Shown: positions 25,787 through 38,296 of the stretch, one piece after another | Numbering within the stretch: the first letter of the stretch is position 1 | How the letters are laid out: every line of letters begins with the position of its first letter | Assembly: GCA_026874595.1 (NCBI GenBank) | Contig: CM049320.1 | Span: forward strand, 19,108,988 to 19,172,987 | Length of the DNA: 64,000 bases | Direction: 5' to 3' | DNA from: Sipunculus nudus | Taxonomy: Eukaryota; Annelida; Sipuncula; Golfingiida; Sipunculidae | Program-made: the position numbers and the translations under genes | The notes under the pieces: generated by a model | Database searches by the model: none | Told to the model about the DNA's origin: nothing | What the model saw: only the letters and a program-made list of their open reading frames with translations

Positions 25787-27774
25787 CTTGCATAAACATG
25801 CTGGTTAACATCCTTTACACTCTACGTAGACTACATAGCTAGCCTATATAATAGGTATATGAGCCTTACTGAAGGTCGTGGAATATTGCAGTGTATACAT
25901 TTAAAATTGTACATATACACTTCTTACAGGACATGGAAGCTAATTACACTGTATATGTTTATTTTAATATCACTATCGCTGTGATCAGATATCCATATAT
26001 CAGCTGGGCTGTGTGCAGTACTCATTGTTGATGTGTACTCAGTGTAACCTCTGTTATTCATGTTGCATTAAATCAAGTCTTTCTTCCTTATCGCTGGCAT
26101 GCATCAATGTATGTTGCTACATGTACACATGTTAAAGTGCATGAAAGCTTTGCGCAAAGTTCATGTTTGTTTGTTTACATATCACGGTCGCATTTTTCAC
26201 ATAATCATAAATCAACTCCTCCATCAACTGCGATGTTTTGATGAATATAACCTGTAACATTTGCACTGCATTAGATGGATGCACTATACGGATGAAGGCT
26301 TTATATTAACTGACAAGCGCTATCTGTCGAATAAGGGTTTTACTAGTAATAGCTCAGTTGTTCTCTCTCTGACAAGTATTCCTGTAGGATTCCATACCTT
26401 ACCACAAGTTTGAAATATACCCTTCATTAAAAACCATTTGAAAGGTAATCTGCTGTCAATATTTGACCCATAAACTATTATTTAAAACCCGGTATAGTGT
26501 TCTTTTTGAAGGTATATGCATTCCTGAAATGATTATTGAATTTTTTTTTCAATATTATAAAAATATATAATTTGAACATATACTTCATTAAAGGATCCTA
26601 TAGGTGCGAGCCACTGTTTGAGGAGACAACAGTACACTAAATAACAGTATTTTAATTTTTATACCACTCTCCTATAATATTTCGGCCTCCGCCAGGAGGG
26701 TATGCGTTAAGCCTTGGTCGTGTGTGTTTACGTTTGTATATGTGTTAGTTCACAAAATGACTCGGCAATCATGAATGGAATCTCCTGAAGTTTTGCGGCA
26801 TTTCGGGAACGGTCCGGCACATGATCCAAATTCATGAACGTCATCAAGATTAATTCCCAAATGCAAAGTCAGATGTGCAAGAAAGAACCATGGAAGACAG
26901 ACCGAAAAGGTGAATGCAAACAAGTTCGACAGCATGACACAAAGGGATCATCCACAAAGCTTAGACTAACATTCCTTAGAATGAAGATTTCTGTGTTAAT
27001 AAATAATATTGTTACTTTGTACAGCTATACAAGAATAATTAAAAATAATCTTAACACACAAATAAGAACGACAAATATTTGCACATTATTCAATTTCATT
27101 TACAGGGAGGACACATCAATATATTGAAAACTCTCGTCACATTTCTAACAGAAAAATTGTGACAAAAACAGAGGTAATCAATTCTATACTAAGTAAATTT
27201 TCTTTAAAAAAAACAACTCATAAATACTGTTGCACATTATTCAATCTCATTTACATCAAATGACAAGTCAATCTATCTTAAACGCTCATAAAAATTCTAA
27301 CAGTAAAATATAACTAAACAATTATGAATTCTATTCATGATTGATCTTAATCAGAAAAAAATATACGAATAAATACAGTGTAAACTCAGAAGAACCTTTG
27401 AATTCAGTCCCATAGTAACAATAACTTTCATCTTACATAATAAATAAAATATAAATATTGACAGGTAAATATGACTATGAAGTTGAGGCAGCGAAATTTG
27501 AATATAATACTTACCCAGAAACATATACATTATAATTCTTACAGGGAGGCAAACTAAAAAGAAGTCCCGAGACAAAATAATAGGTCCCAAGGGATGCAGA
27601 ATTTTATATATGATTACTTAAAGGGTCTTATTCACATACCTGGTATATTGACGAAACAGGATATTTAGTGTATTATGCATACAATATAACGACATCTGTC
27701 ATTATTTCGCTCTGAAACTATATGCTTATTCCTGCGTAGTCTGTGGCGCAAAACATAAACAGTGCGCACGCTAC

Positions 27775-28197
27775 CTGTAGGCAGTAACGATTAACTCCAT
27801 AAATCTTGAATGTCAAGATTCCACCTGGTTTCTTCCATGTTTCTTCCCCTGTGTTTCTTCTTTCTCCTTTTTCGGGAATTGTGTGCAGGATCAGACCTCT
27901 GGTGGTCACACAGTCTTGTTTTGATAAACATATAGAAGTGGACGGTGTTTAATCATTCCCAGAAACATAACAACGTGCAAAACAAGTGAACTGGAATTAA
28001 AAAGCCCGTTTGTCAGAATGAGCTATAACGTGAAATGATACGTACACATTATTGCAATTAAATACGAACCTCTGACACTGTTCACTCTTCTTCAGTCCAG
28101 TACATGTACATGGTTTACATGGGCCTAATGATGTCAAGAACAATAGCATCACACAATATCCACTGAAGTACGCACATGCATTTAAAGTTGTCTGCAT
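27775..28197 (-). CDS. Signal-peptide exon plus second exon of a secreted protein (partial)
   Basis: Exon 1 (28197-28070, 128 bp) starts with Met and reads MQTTLNACAYFSGYC, then a hydrophobic core VMLLFLTSLG and a cysteine-rich start PCKPCTCTGLKKSEQC. This is a classical signal peptide for the secretory pathway. Its donor is a weak GTTCGT after CAGAG. Exon 2 (27898-27775, 124 bp) follows an acceptor CCACCAG. Joined in phase 2 it is fully open, containing GLILHTIPEKG, EETWKK and VNRYCLQ, and ends at a GTAGCG donor. Both exons have counterparts in copy C with similar borders. No domain is recognised. The gene may continue toward the lectin-like exons at 18 kb; phases do not join directly, so at least one further exon would be needed. 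Confidence 0.55.
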
Positions 28198-28309
28198 GCA
28201 TATTATCGTGATTGCTATTACATACTTGTATGATAAATAAAACCTATTTTTTCCCAGTGTTATTATAAAAAAAGATGATAGTCAACTACTACTATTACTA
28301 CTACCACTA

Positions 28310-28392
28310 CTACTACTACTACTACTACTAGTAATAATAATAATATTAATAATAATAACAATAATAATAAACATAATAATAACAATAATAAT
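28310..28392. repeat. Trinucleotide (CTA)n/(AAT)n tract
   Basis: A CTA run passes into an AAT run. A shorter counterpart is in copy C at about 38822-38880. Confidence 0.9.
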
Positions 28393-28583
28393 GAGAACAA
28401 TTGTACAACACCATTTAGCAGAATATATTTACAATCCATTCTAAAGAATATTTTGAATACTGATGATTTTTTTAAAGGTAATTTTTCATACGTTTTGATC
28501 TTCTGAACGTCCTCTCCGACTTAATCATGTGACAGCAGATTGTCTTGCAAGATAAACTCATTTTTCATCAGTGATTCGTAGAA

Positions 28584-29201
28584 GCATGCAATGAATTGGA
28601 ATTCCATGTGTTAATCTGTAGCAGTTATTATTGCATTAGACGAAGGAACCAGTCTAGGTAAATGCCAAATTTAAAGAAAATTAAGAGAAAGAATCTAGTG
28701 TATCCACAATACCACATCCGGCCTTCCTTTCCTGCTAATCAACGCTTAATCTAGAAAGGTATCAACTTCTACAAGAAGTAATTGTCGTGCAAGTTGACAG
28801 AGATTAAATCAGAACCTTATTTTTTCTACCAAGAGTAAAAACTCCCTACAGCCAATTTCTGGGTGTGTTTGTTTGTTTGCTTCTTTTTTTTGTGCTACTC
28901 ACCAATTAACTAGTTGGAGTAACTGAAGCAATGGTCTTCAAAAGGAAGCAGTGAAACGGTGAAACTCCTTTGCTATGAGAAAACTTGACAGTTGCAACTT
29001 CTTATCTATGAAGAAACTGGAAACTTGTAACTTTTTATCTACTGGTGACCACCAATGGAGCTACTGGCATTCAGTATATGCAAAGACAATAACACATGTC
29101 ACTGCACGAACTCGCAGAGTCATAAGACAGGAAGGGAAAAGGATGGGAATAATAACTGCTACAAATTAACTCATGAAATAAATTCCAATTTCATTGCATG
29201 C
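28584..29201. repeat. Inverted-repeat pair flanking ~0.6 kb
   Basis: GCATGCAATGAATTGGAATT at 28584 is matched in inverted orientation by the sequence at 29181-29201, with one indel; similarity extends a few bases outward. The pair lies between the end of copy B and the retrotransposon. It may be the ends of a small element or of the DIRS insertion. No target duplication was identified. Confidence 0.5.
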
Positions 29202-29289
29202 CTCTTCGAGGCATTGATGAAATTATAAAATACCACTTCGTTACTCTTCCGCAGTTATTAATGCATGTTCAAAGCTCATGAGTGCAGTG

Positions 29290-30179
29290 TCAAAGAGAGC
29301 AATGGAATTTGTCAACAGAGACTGTATTAATATGTTTGTTGCAGAACCTATGGAAAGTGCTCGCTCTTGACCAATTGGCTTTGCTAATGATTTGTTCAGT
29401 AGATAACCCTTGTAACTTGGCTTTAGAGCCTGCAGCTGTCCCAGTGGAATGGGCTTTGTATGTAGATGTATCAATTCCTGCTCTTGTACACGGCACGACA
29501 GGCCTGTGTGCTTTACAAAACTTACCAGCAACTGAGAATTTGAATCTGCCTGTGATCTGCAAGGGCCAGTGCGCTGTAAATATGTGTTAAGACAACTCAC
29601 CACATCCAAGCTCCAGTCCTGGGTGTATTTCATAAAAACAATGGATAAATTGGGTTTATTACGGCGTTTGGTTTTAGTTAACCCTTTAAGCCGAAAACAT
29701 ATCTTATTGTTGTCCCGCTCCATGAACTGTAGATTCAACTTTTCTAATTCTGAACCCCGTGCCATGATTGTGATAGCCATCCGCATGGTAACCTTTAATC
29801 TTAAATCCTTCAAAAATAAAGTGTCATTAGGCCCCATGGATTTCAAATGAATCAATATTTTCTTCATATCCTAATTCTCTGAATATTGTGGTTCTGGGGG
29901 TCGCTTATTGAACGTTCCCTGTAATAATTCCTTCATATCTGGATATTACCCCACTTTGTATCCATCAATTGGCTTATGGTACAGGGAGATGGTTGATATG
30001 TATCTCTTAAGTGTGCTATATTTTAGCCCTTTCGCAAACTGGTCGGAGAGAAAATTTGCTATGTTACTCAGAGTGGTGTGAAAGGGATTAGCTTCCCTTG
30101 GCACACGACAGCGAACCCATTTTGTCCAGGGCTCGCGGTAAGAAGCTTGTGTGCTTTTTCTCCTTGCTCCACTGAGCAA
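29290..30179 (-). pseudogene. Tyrosine recombinase (DIRS-type), inactivated
   Basis: The N-terminal core-binding part (30179-29946) contains TQASYREPWTKWV and SDQFAKGLKYSTLKRYIS. The catalytic part starts at 29867 with LRLKVTMRMAITIMARGSEL, which keeps the first conserved arginine. A frame change near 29560 splits it: the C-terminal part continues in another frame with AGIDTSTYKAHST, then SKAKLQGLS and SKANWSRASTFHRFC. The conserved HxxR box reads HSTG, so its arginine is lost. The tyrosine nucleophile expected in the TFxxFY-type motif is a cysteine (FHRFC). A stop also separates the two parts. The enzyme would cut and rejoin circular DNA during integration; this copy cannot. Confidence 0.85.
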
Positions 30180-30699
30180 TCGAACAGTCCCTTCCGAAAA
30201 ACCGTTTGCAGTTCATCTTGCCCTGAGACAGTCGTTACCGCTAGGGAAAGTGTTCCTTGTTGGATTAATGGGTAACCGTCCCTTGTGGGCACGTCAATAA
30301 CTGTGGGTGCGGTGGCAACAGGATTGGGAGCCTGACACTCATTTCCAAAATTATGGGATACCACGGTTGAGTTTGCCACACTGGGGTCACTTGCATCAAA
30401 GTCGACTCTTCTTTGGTCACTAGCTAGACACGTCGATATCATACAGAACGGGGGAATGCATAACCCTTCATCCCCGTCCATGACAGGGAAAAAGTATTCA
30501 TGGCTATTGCACTGGGATCTTGTTTCCAGTTCACATACCTCTGAAGTTGGGCATTGAGTCTGTCTGCAAAGGTATGCACCTAAAATGGGCCAGTCAGATT
30601 CTGAATCCCCTGAAAAATGACGGGATGCAGTTTCCAATTGCCGGAGTCGTTGAAAACTAGACTGGCCATGTCTGCAATTAGGTTCTGTTGCCCCGGAAG

Positions 30700-30967
30700 G
30701 TGTTCGGCTGTAATTGTGTTCTTTCGTGACAAGCAAAACTCTCACAGGGACTTTGTTATTTCTAACAGATGCAGAGATCGGGTGCGTCCTATTTTGTTGA
30801 TCTGACTGACAACTACCGTGTTGCCTGACTGGACATGTATGTGACAGTTCGTCTTGTCCTTCGCATAGTATTTGACAGCAAACAGAATTGCAGTCAGTTC
30901 TAGTACATTGATATTGTTTGTGCTTTCGGACACACTCCATTGACCCTAGGCAATATGTGTACAGCAA
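30700..30967 (-). pseudogene. RNase H domain of the DIRS-like element
   Basis: The minus-strand frame reads SESTNNINVLELTAILFAVK, then HIHVQSGNTVVVSQINKIG and RTRSLHLLEI. This matches the RNase H region of DIRS/Ngaro polyproteins, where the usual motif is a DNTT-type segment; here the aspartate position is glycine (SGNT). RNase H removes the RNA strand during reverse transcription. A following region at about 30650-30430 keeps SRHFSGDSESDW and EGLCIPPFCMI, typical of the conserved block between RNase H and recombinase, but in a different frame, so indels have broken the polyprotein. Confidence 0.8.
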
Positions 30968-31309
30968 ACTGCACCCTACCCCCTTTTTTCAACTCCTGTT
31001 TGTAGTCGTCTGTCAATTTTATGCGCGTTTCGCATGACTGATGTCCTGCCAGGAGGGCTTTAGTTTTTTAATCTGAAGACAACAAAATGCAATGGTGCTG
31101 GCAGGACTGCAAGGACTGATTTGTCAATTTGCCAATGATCTGAGCTAGTTCCATGGATGTCGCCTGTGACTGTGACATAAGCCTGGTACACTTCGTTTGA
31201 TGTTCTGTATTTTCCTGTCTGGTAGAGCTAATGTCACTGCCTGAGTGTCTATCATGAACCCCAAGTATTCTAAGAGCCCCCTTTTTAGTTAAGATTGGAT
31301 TTATCCCAT

Positions 31310-31950
31310 TTTATTACTAGACCTAGGGACTGTAACGGCCAAAAGACATGTCCTTGACCAGATCTTGTTGATTCTGATTCATCAGCAAAATGTCGTCCTG
31401 GAAAATCAACATCCTGATGCCCAGTCGTCGCAGTACTGCTATGACTGGTTTAGTAGTGTTGTGAATAGAAAAGGTCTGCACCCCAACCCAAAGGGAAGGA
31501 CTCTGAATTGTAGGAACTGCCCCTTACAGAGGAACCTTAGATATTTCCTGTGAGCCTGGGCAATGGGGATGCAAAAATATGCAACACTCAGATCGATCTT
31601 GGCTAGCCAATCTGTAGGTCTTAACATCTGAATAAGCATCGGCATGCTCTCCATTTTGAAATGCTGGAACTCAACAAATTCGTTTAGGGACGGCAAATTG
31701 AAACTGGCCTGTGTGTCCCGTGTTTCTTTGGTTTGATTAAAAATTGTCTTGTTCCTGAACCGGAAAGGTCCGTGGATTTGGGGCATAATGCTGAACTGGT
31801 CGTATGAATGGAATGTGAAACCTTTCTATAGCCCGTAGTATGTATGGGTCTTGAGTGAGTTTTCCCCAGTTTAACTTGAAAAGTTTGATCCTGGGGAGTA
31901 CTGGCACACCTGGTTTTAAGCCTGTGATGTATGCCTAGCCGTATTAAGCT
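31310..31950 (-). pseudogene. Reverse transcriptase of the DIRS-like element
   Basis: The best block (31786-31439) reads FVEFQHFKMESMPMLIQML, RPTDWLAKIDLSVAYFCIPI, HRKYLRFLCKGQF and RVLPFGLGCRPFLFTTLL, a clear DIRS-type RT. Further downstream (about 31440-31330) LGIRMLIFQDDILLMNQNQ carries the catalytic aspartate pair as FQDD where YLDD is usual. The preceding segment with RAIERFHIPFIRPVQHYAP sits in yet another frame. RT copies the element RNA into DNA. Frame changes on both sides of the main block make this a pseudogene. Confidence 0.87.
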
Positions 31951-32199
31951 CGGGTGCACAAGTGGCAATGGAGTTTCTACTGGTTCACCTACTTGCCAAA
32001 CCTGGTTGGGGGGGGGGGGGTCTACGTGCCTGTCTATGAGATCTACTAGACTTACCTGCATACCCTGGTGGGTTCTGAGGTTTGTTTTGTTAAGAAAAGC
32101 ACATACCTGGAGGACATTGCTTGCGGCCAGGGTTGGTCCCAAGTCCTCGGCCTGGGCCGCTCTGTGGTTTCGGTGTGTGGTGGTGGTGGTTTGGGGGGG

Positions 32200-33440
32200 G
32201 GGGGCGGGGGGTTCCCTGCGATACTTGGCCCCCACGACCATCCTGTTGTCTGGGGGCCCTCCCTTGAAAGGGCTGCCTTGGTGCCCCCTTCCTCTTATGA
32301 GCACCAAGTTCTCTCTGAATGTCTAACTTGTGTTTGTGCCCTTTGGCTTTTTTATAAAGCTCTTTGTAAAATTTCTCTCCGAAGAGGAGTTGAATTCTTG
32401 GTCAATAGCTCTGAATTGCTTTTGAGGACACTTTCGGCCTTTCGCTGATCCCTTAAAAAACGGCCCATGATGTTGAGTATTCTCTGGTAAACACTGGGGA
32501 CGCTAACTTGGCCTTACTAAATCATTGCTTGCTCACAGAGAGTCTCCATTTTGTCCACAGAACATTCTTTTGTCCCCGATTAACGGATTTTCTCCAACTT
32601 GGACCACATTTTGCCTACTTGTCCCGTGATGTAAATGATTTTAAAATGAATTCAATACTGAGGCGTAATGAGAAAAACAAATGTCAATGATTTTCCTCTA
32701 CACATGCCTAAACCCCATGTCAGTGGTCTAAGTGGGCTTTATAGCTGCCTGTGGCAACAAATCAAGGATACCCTCATCCAAAGCAGGGGTCCGAAACACC
32801 TCATTCTATGGCAATGGGGCCTTGTTTAAAGTCGTGGTCTTAATACTCTGCTCAGATTTAAGCTTCCTAAAATAAGAAAGGGCCAATTGTTCTGCATACT
32901 GGGGCAACTCCCAGTCTGTGTCACTGTGCTGCTCTGTCATGGGATCAAACATAACAGCTGCTCTTTTGTCTGGTTTTGTGATTTTACGCTGTTTGGACAC
33001 TAGTTGATCCTTATCTGAACCTGACCCAGCTGGACTGGAGCTGGATCACCCATGTAGCGATGGACTGGAAGGATCTGAAGTGTTAGAAAGGTCCACACTA
33101 CTGACCGAGGCCTGATAAAAACAAGGCCATTATCACAAGACCAATCAAAGTCAATATTCGTAAAGTGACCATCAGAGCTGTCCTCATTATCAACATGAGA
33201 TATACAAGGTTTAGTGACAGTGGCTGTAATGTGATGGGCTTTATCGGTCATGTGACCACGTTTCTCAGGAATGTTGAACAACCGTCCCTCTTGTCTCTTT
33301 AGGGCATTTCCCTGTTCTAAATCCCCTAAAGGTTCAATGTCCTGGGATGTTAGTGCACTAGGAAGATTAGTGCCACTCTGCTGGGAGAACCAGTGATGGG
33401 TTCTTAAAATATGTAGATTTTCTTTTTCCCTTTCAATCAA
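32200..33440 (-). pseudogene. Gag-like region of the DIRS-like element
   Basis: Open segments at 33440-33000 and 33000-32806 share one boundary and together resemble a hydrophilic gag N-terminus. They contain KPCISHVDNEDSSDG, then SKQRKITKPDKRAAVMFDPM and QYAEQLALSYFRKLKSEQS. A glycine/proline-rich tail follows near 32300-32160, ending QVCAFLNKTNLRTHQGMQVS before the RT. Gag would form the particle that packages element RNA. Assignment rests mainly on position in the element, since DIRS gag is poorly conserved. Confidence 0.6.
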
Positions 33441-35554
33441 ACTTTATAATATTCCGTGGACCGCTGCTTACAAAGCATCGGCTTCACGATCACATTTTTT
33501 TTTAAAACCTAAAGTCTCATTCGCTAAGCAATGAAAACGACGATATAGATCATGTTTACATTATCAAGCGCTCAGCACACTGCGCCTGCTTTTGTCTCTA
33601 CACGTCTATATACCCAGTTCTTGAATGATTGATTATACTCACGTCACTCAGTATTCACTGCCTAGTGGTAAGTATGCAAAAGTAGGTTGTTTGCCGAGGC
33701 ATATCAATCACATCAGGACTCTTACTTATTATTTATCATTGCTGTTTGAATGATAAGTAAGCAAATAAAGACAACCTATGGCAGTCACCAGAGAGTACCT
33801 GCTAATTATTACATTAAATATACAGGCTATACTCCTGAACATGAAAAAAACCCTCACGCTAAGTGTGGCTTACCGATATGGTGTCATCATTGGAAATCCC
33901 AGCTTTGTCAACAAAGTCATGTGTTACGTCATCCTATTTTCTAATTAGGAGTAGATAACGTGCACAAAATTTTCATAAAAAAAATCTTAAACCATGTTTC
34001 GGTGGTTAAAGCGTTTAAATATTGAGTAAAATTCGTAAAGTGCACAATTTGATTTTCTCTTTTCAGTATAATACAGCCGACTTTTTGTTTTGGAACGCAG
34101 TGAGCTCTCTTGGTTTCTTCTACTAACTATACCCATAAATAAAATTGATATTGAAGAATTCCTTATAAAATATTAACTAAGTACCTATAATGTCTGAACA
34201 AAATAACGCTAAAGGAACCCTGTCACATATTATAATGGATGGCATGAGCTTTTTGTCCGATTGCAAAAGATAGCCCCCGTTATATAATACAAAATGCAGC
34301 GAAGAAAACAAAAGTTAGCCAAAGCCAGCCTTTTTTTGTGAATTGTTTGTCATCGCATGGTAAGCTAACTCTGGCTGCAAACATTTTAATCTTCCCACAA
34401 GGGAGTTACCTTTTGTATTTGATATATGTGATTTGTTATATTAATTAAGGTTAAAAAGTCGAACCTGACCCAGACGTACCAGAGTCCATAAATAACATAT
34501 GATGTTCTTCTTAAATCAAGTGATTAATAACAGTACATGAGTTTAAATCGATACAAACTATGCCAAGCGCCAAGTAGACCATCGAGTCGTTTGCCACAAC
34601 CTGTTTTAATCAATCTTTACAAACAGATCAAACCACTATGTTAATGGAAAAACTTCCTTACTTGTTTTCTTTCAAAGCCTTACCTTTAACATTGTTTACA
34701 ATAATAATGCTCCAATACCGCTGTAGTTATAACTTTGTATGATTATAGATGAATACTTATTGTTAAGGTTAGGTAATAGAATGAATACTACGCAGCGTGG
34801 AAGTACAGGACATCTTTATCCATGGAACCTGTGCAACTTACAGCTAGATTACTCTCATACAGGATATATCTACATTACTTTATGTCATCAAACGTTTGCT
34901 TTGAGAAGAAAAACTGACAACATTTAGTAAGCAGTGTAAAGTGTAATCGGTTTCTACCCATATATTTTTCACCATCTTTATCCCTTATGTTTTAGATATC
35001 ATTAAGGCTAACTAATCTTACTCATCCTTTGTGCACGAGAATTTCAATTTTGGGAAACATTTTGCCGGCAGGTGTTGCAATTTTGTACTATACAGATATA
35101 TACGAGCTGGCTGTACTTGGAATGACTGATGTAAAGTCACGCCACAGACCACTTCATATCCCTTGTTCTATACGTAGCTAGGTACTTTGATGATCCAGGA
35201 TTTAAGAATATTTCGTTAAATGGAATTTCCAAATTAGGTTTTACCAATGGTTTATTGAGGTCGCTTTTATTATCGACGAATGGGTAACTTTTTATACATT
35301 CATACTTGCTAAATAAATAAGGCTAACCGCGTCATGTAGTACATGGCGATAGTGGCCCCTGGAGGTATCTTAACAGCGGGAACGCTGTGTAACGAAGGCT
35401 TGAATTACTTCAGATCAATAAACATGTCACACATCTACACTTGAGTATTTTTTTATCGATCACCAAGAATTTTTCTGCTGATGTCACCTTGAACAAAATA
35501 TATATTAGGTTATGAGAGTTTTAATAAATCATTATGTTATATAGTTGTATATAT

Positions 35555-35564
35555 GAATATATAT

Positions 35565-35619
<55 letters not shown>
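35555..35619. repeat. (TA)n microsatellite
   Basis: TA tract with A-rich interruptions. Confidence 0.93.
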
Positions 35620-36550
35620 ATAAAATAGGTACACTCTATTGTAGGTGTGGGTATATCTAAGATCGATTAAAGCAATAGAGGAAGTATTCACATTTGACAG
35701 TAGCCTATATTGTTAAGTACCTGGGGAAAAATCCGGTCACCATAACATCAACAACAAAAAATAGGGAAACAATTTGCTGTGTTAATGTTTTCTATGGGCA
35801 GTAATTTTTTTTTGTTCAAAGGGGTTTTGCTTTCAAAGAATAGTACATTATTACAAACTCGACCAGGGTCCAATGATTTGAATGATAGGGTCGAAGAATG
35901 TCTTAAAAATTGACATTTTTTATCATAAATCCAGGAAAATCAGATAGTATCTACCGGTCCAGGTTATTAAAAGGCTATAAACAGGTATAATACAGCTATT
36001 TACTACCTTGATCCAGACTATGGTCGGAGGGATCATCAGGAGTCTTATGGTTTATCTTATATATATATAGACAATAAATAAGGCAAACTATTGTGTCACT
36101 TCAGAGGATTCCTTTTAAATAAGTTAACACCAAACAAATAGCGACCGCGATGTAAACAAAATTTATATGAGTTAGCATTGTGTTTTTGCCTGTAATTCGG
36201 AGTGTAGTGTGCTTGTTCTTGATATTTCCATGTTTAGGGATCTATATATCGCCGATTTAAATATAGTTTATTGAATAAATACATTGAAACTATTTATATC
36301 AATAAACGTTATTGATAAATCATATATTATCTATCAAATTTTTCATGATTATTGGAGATGACGTATGATGTATGGGAAATGCTATTCCATTCATTTATAT
36401 GGTTGAATTTCGGTATTTTCTATTTATAATCTACTGCAGCCTTTGTGCACTTTCACACTCTAAGCAAGTTGAGATGGTATTTCTCTTTGAAAAAAATTAT
36501 ATACAGGAGTGATGGTTTTCATCTTAGGGAGTTAATGCATTTACAAACAT

Positions 36551-36554
<4 letters not shown>

Positions 36555-36620
<66 letters not shown>
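36555..36620. repeat. (TA)n microsatellite
   Basis: Pure TA tract. Confidence 0.96.
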
Positions 36621-36623
<3 letters not shown>

Positions 36624-38296
36624 TTTGCTGGTTAACATCCTTTAAATTCTACAAAGACTATATTAATATGTAACAAGTATATAAGCATTACTGGTTGTAG
36701 TGCAGAACTGCAGTAAAACAATTAAAGTTGTACATATGCACGTCTTACAGGGCATGGAAGTTAAGTAGAGGTTCATGGTTATTTACATATCACTATCGTT
36801 GTGATCAGATGAATCCATTTATCAGCTGGTCTGCGCAGTACTCAGTGTTGATGTGTCCTCAGTGTCCTCAGTGTAACCTTTGTCCTTTACCTAGCATTAG
36901 ATTTAGTCTTTCCTGATTATCGATGGCATGCATCTATCTGTGTAGGTACGCGTACACATAGTAAAGTGCACGACAGGTTTGTGCCCCGTTCATGTTTGCC
37001 TACATATCACGATCGCATTGATCACATACAATGTGTGGATAATAACCTCTGTCACTAACACTGCATTAGATTTAGTCAATATATTCTTACCTTGTCATAC
37101 ATGTCTGTTGTTTCAAGAGGTTAATGGCATGGGCACCTGAACTAGGTGCCAAAAGTGGAAACATATTTATTATCTGCAGAAGGTTCCCTTGCATGGCCTT
37201 GGGTTTTGAATTTACTGACAAGGGCCATCTGTCGAATAAGGTCTTTACAAGTAATAGCTCAGTTGTTCTCTGTCACATATGCTGGATATTTTTTTCTTCA
37301 CAAATTAGAAATCTATTCTTCATTGGAAACTAATGTTAAGGTAATCTACTGTCAATATTGACCCATTAACGATTATTTTAAACCCGATACTGTGTCCTGA
37401 ATAAAAGTCTAATCTTTACTGAAATGATCCCAACAGTAATCTACATAACAAAGGAGATGTAACTGCCTCCGCTATGAGGGTGAGCGTTCATTCCCATACG
37501 TGTGTGTGCGCGTGTATTTTTATTCACAAATTAACTCAGCTTTAATGAACGAATATCACGACGTTTTAAGACATTTCGGTAATTGGCCAATAACCTATCA
37601 ATTAGGCCTCGGTGTAGATCAGGCACATGTTTCGAATCCAAGAGCGTCATCAAGCATTATTCACAAATGTACAGTCAGATATGAACGAAAGAACCTAGCA
37701 AAACAGACCAAACAGATGAATGCAAACATGTTGGAAAGTATGACACAATAGGGATACTCCATAAACATGAGGCTTGCATCCCTTATAATTAAGATTGCTG
37801 TGTTCATAGATAATTGTAACTTTGTACTGATTTTAAATATTCTAAAAAGAAACAAGAACGATAATTTTTTGCACATTATTCAATTTCATTTATAAGAAAT
37901 GACAAATCAATATATCATTAACTTTCGTCATAATTCCAACATAAAATTGTAACAAAAACATTAATTAATTAAAAAGTTTTTAATTTCATTTAAAGTACAT
38001 TTAATAAAAAAATATACTGATAAAATACTGTTGCTCATTATTCAATTTCATTTATATCTAACGACAAATAATGTATCGTAAACGTTCGATAACTGAAAAG
38101 AAGTTACGAGACAAAAAAAAAATAAGTCCGAAAGGGTTGACAAAAGGGCGATACTCATATACCGGGTATCTTGAAGATATATGAAATATAATGTAATCTA
38201 CTTAATATATCACGACATCAGCGAGTGTTTCGTTTTAAAGCCGTATGCCCGACCTGCGTAGTCAGTGGCGCAAATCATAAACAGTGCGCACGCTAC

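Larger units (their letters stand above)
22840..28560. repeat. Segmental duplication copy B
   Basis: Collinear with copy C over about 5.7 kb: AATATGTAGATTTTC (22954 against 33411), TGATTGATTATA (23157/33624), the (TA)n block (24784/35555), CAGGGTC with AATGATT (25045/35869), a second (TA)n (25704/36555), TGCCTCCG-type segment (26688/37466), the minus-strand exons (27775-28197 against 38297-38741), a trinucleotide tract (28300/38820) and TCTTGCAAGATAAACTC (28543/39032). It also contains its own 305-bp tandem duplication. Confidence 0.85.
29240..33410 (-). mobile_element. Degenerate DIRS-like tyrosine-recombinase retrotransposon
   Basis: Minus-strand remnants appear in the DIRS order: gag-like (33440-32200), reverse transcriptase (about 31950-31310), RNase H (about 30960-30700) and tyrosine recombinase (30179-29290). 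DIRS elements replicate through RNA and integrate with a tyrosine recombinase instead of an integrase. Many frames are interrupted, so the copy is dead. The right end abuts duplication copy C at about 33411; the left end is near 29200. The characteristic inverted or split terminal repeats were not resolved. GC content and frame structure differ clearly from the AT-rich surroundings. Confidence 0.88.

Noticed and set aside
29282-29850. Plus-strand open frames across the recombinase
   Set aside because: Shadows of the minus-strand tyrosine recombinase, which has the family motifs.
30068-30967. A 299-codon minus-strand open frame
   Set aside because: It is the longest frame but only part of it carries element motifs (SRHFSGDSESDW, EGLCIPPFCMI); the RNase H motifs lie in another frame. 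I treated it as part of the broken polyprotein, not an intact gene.
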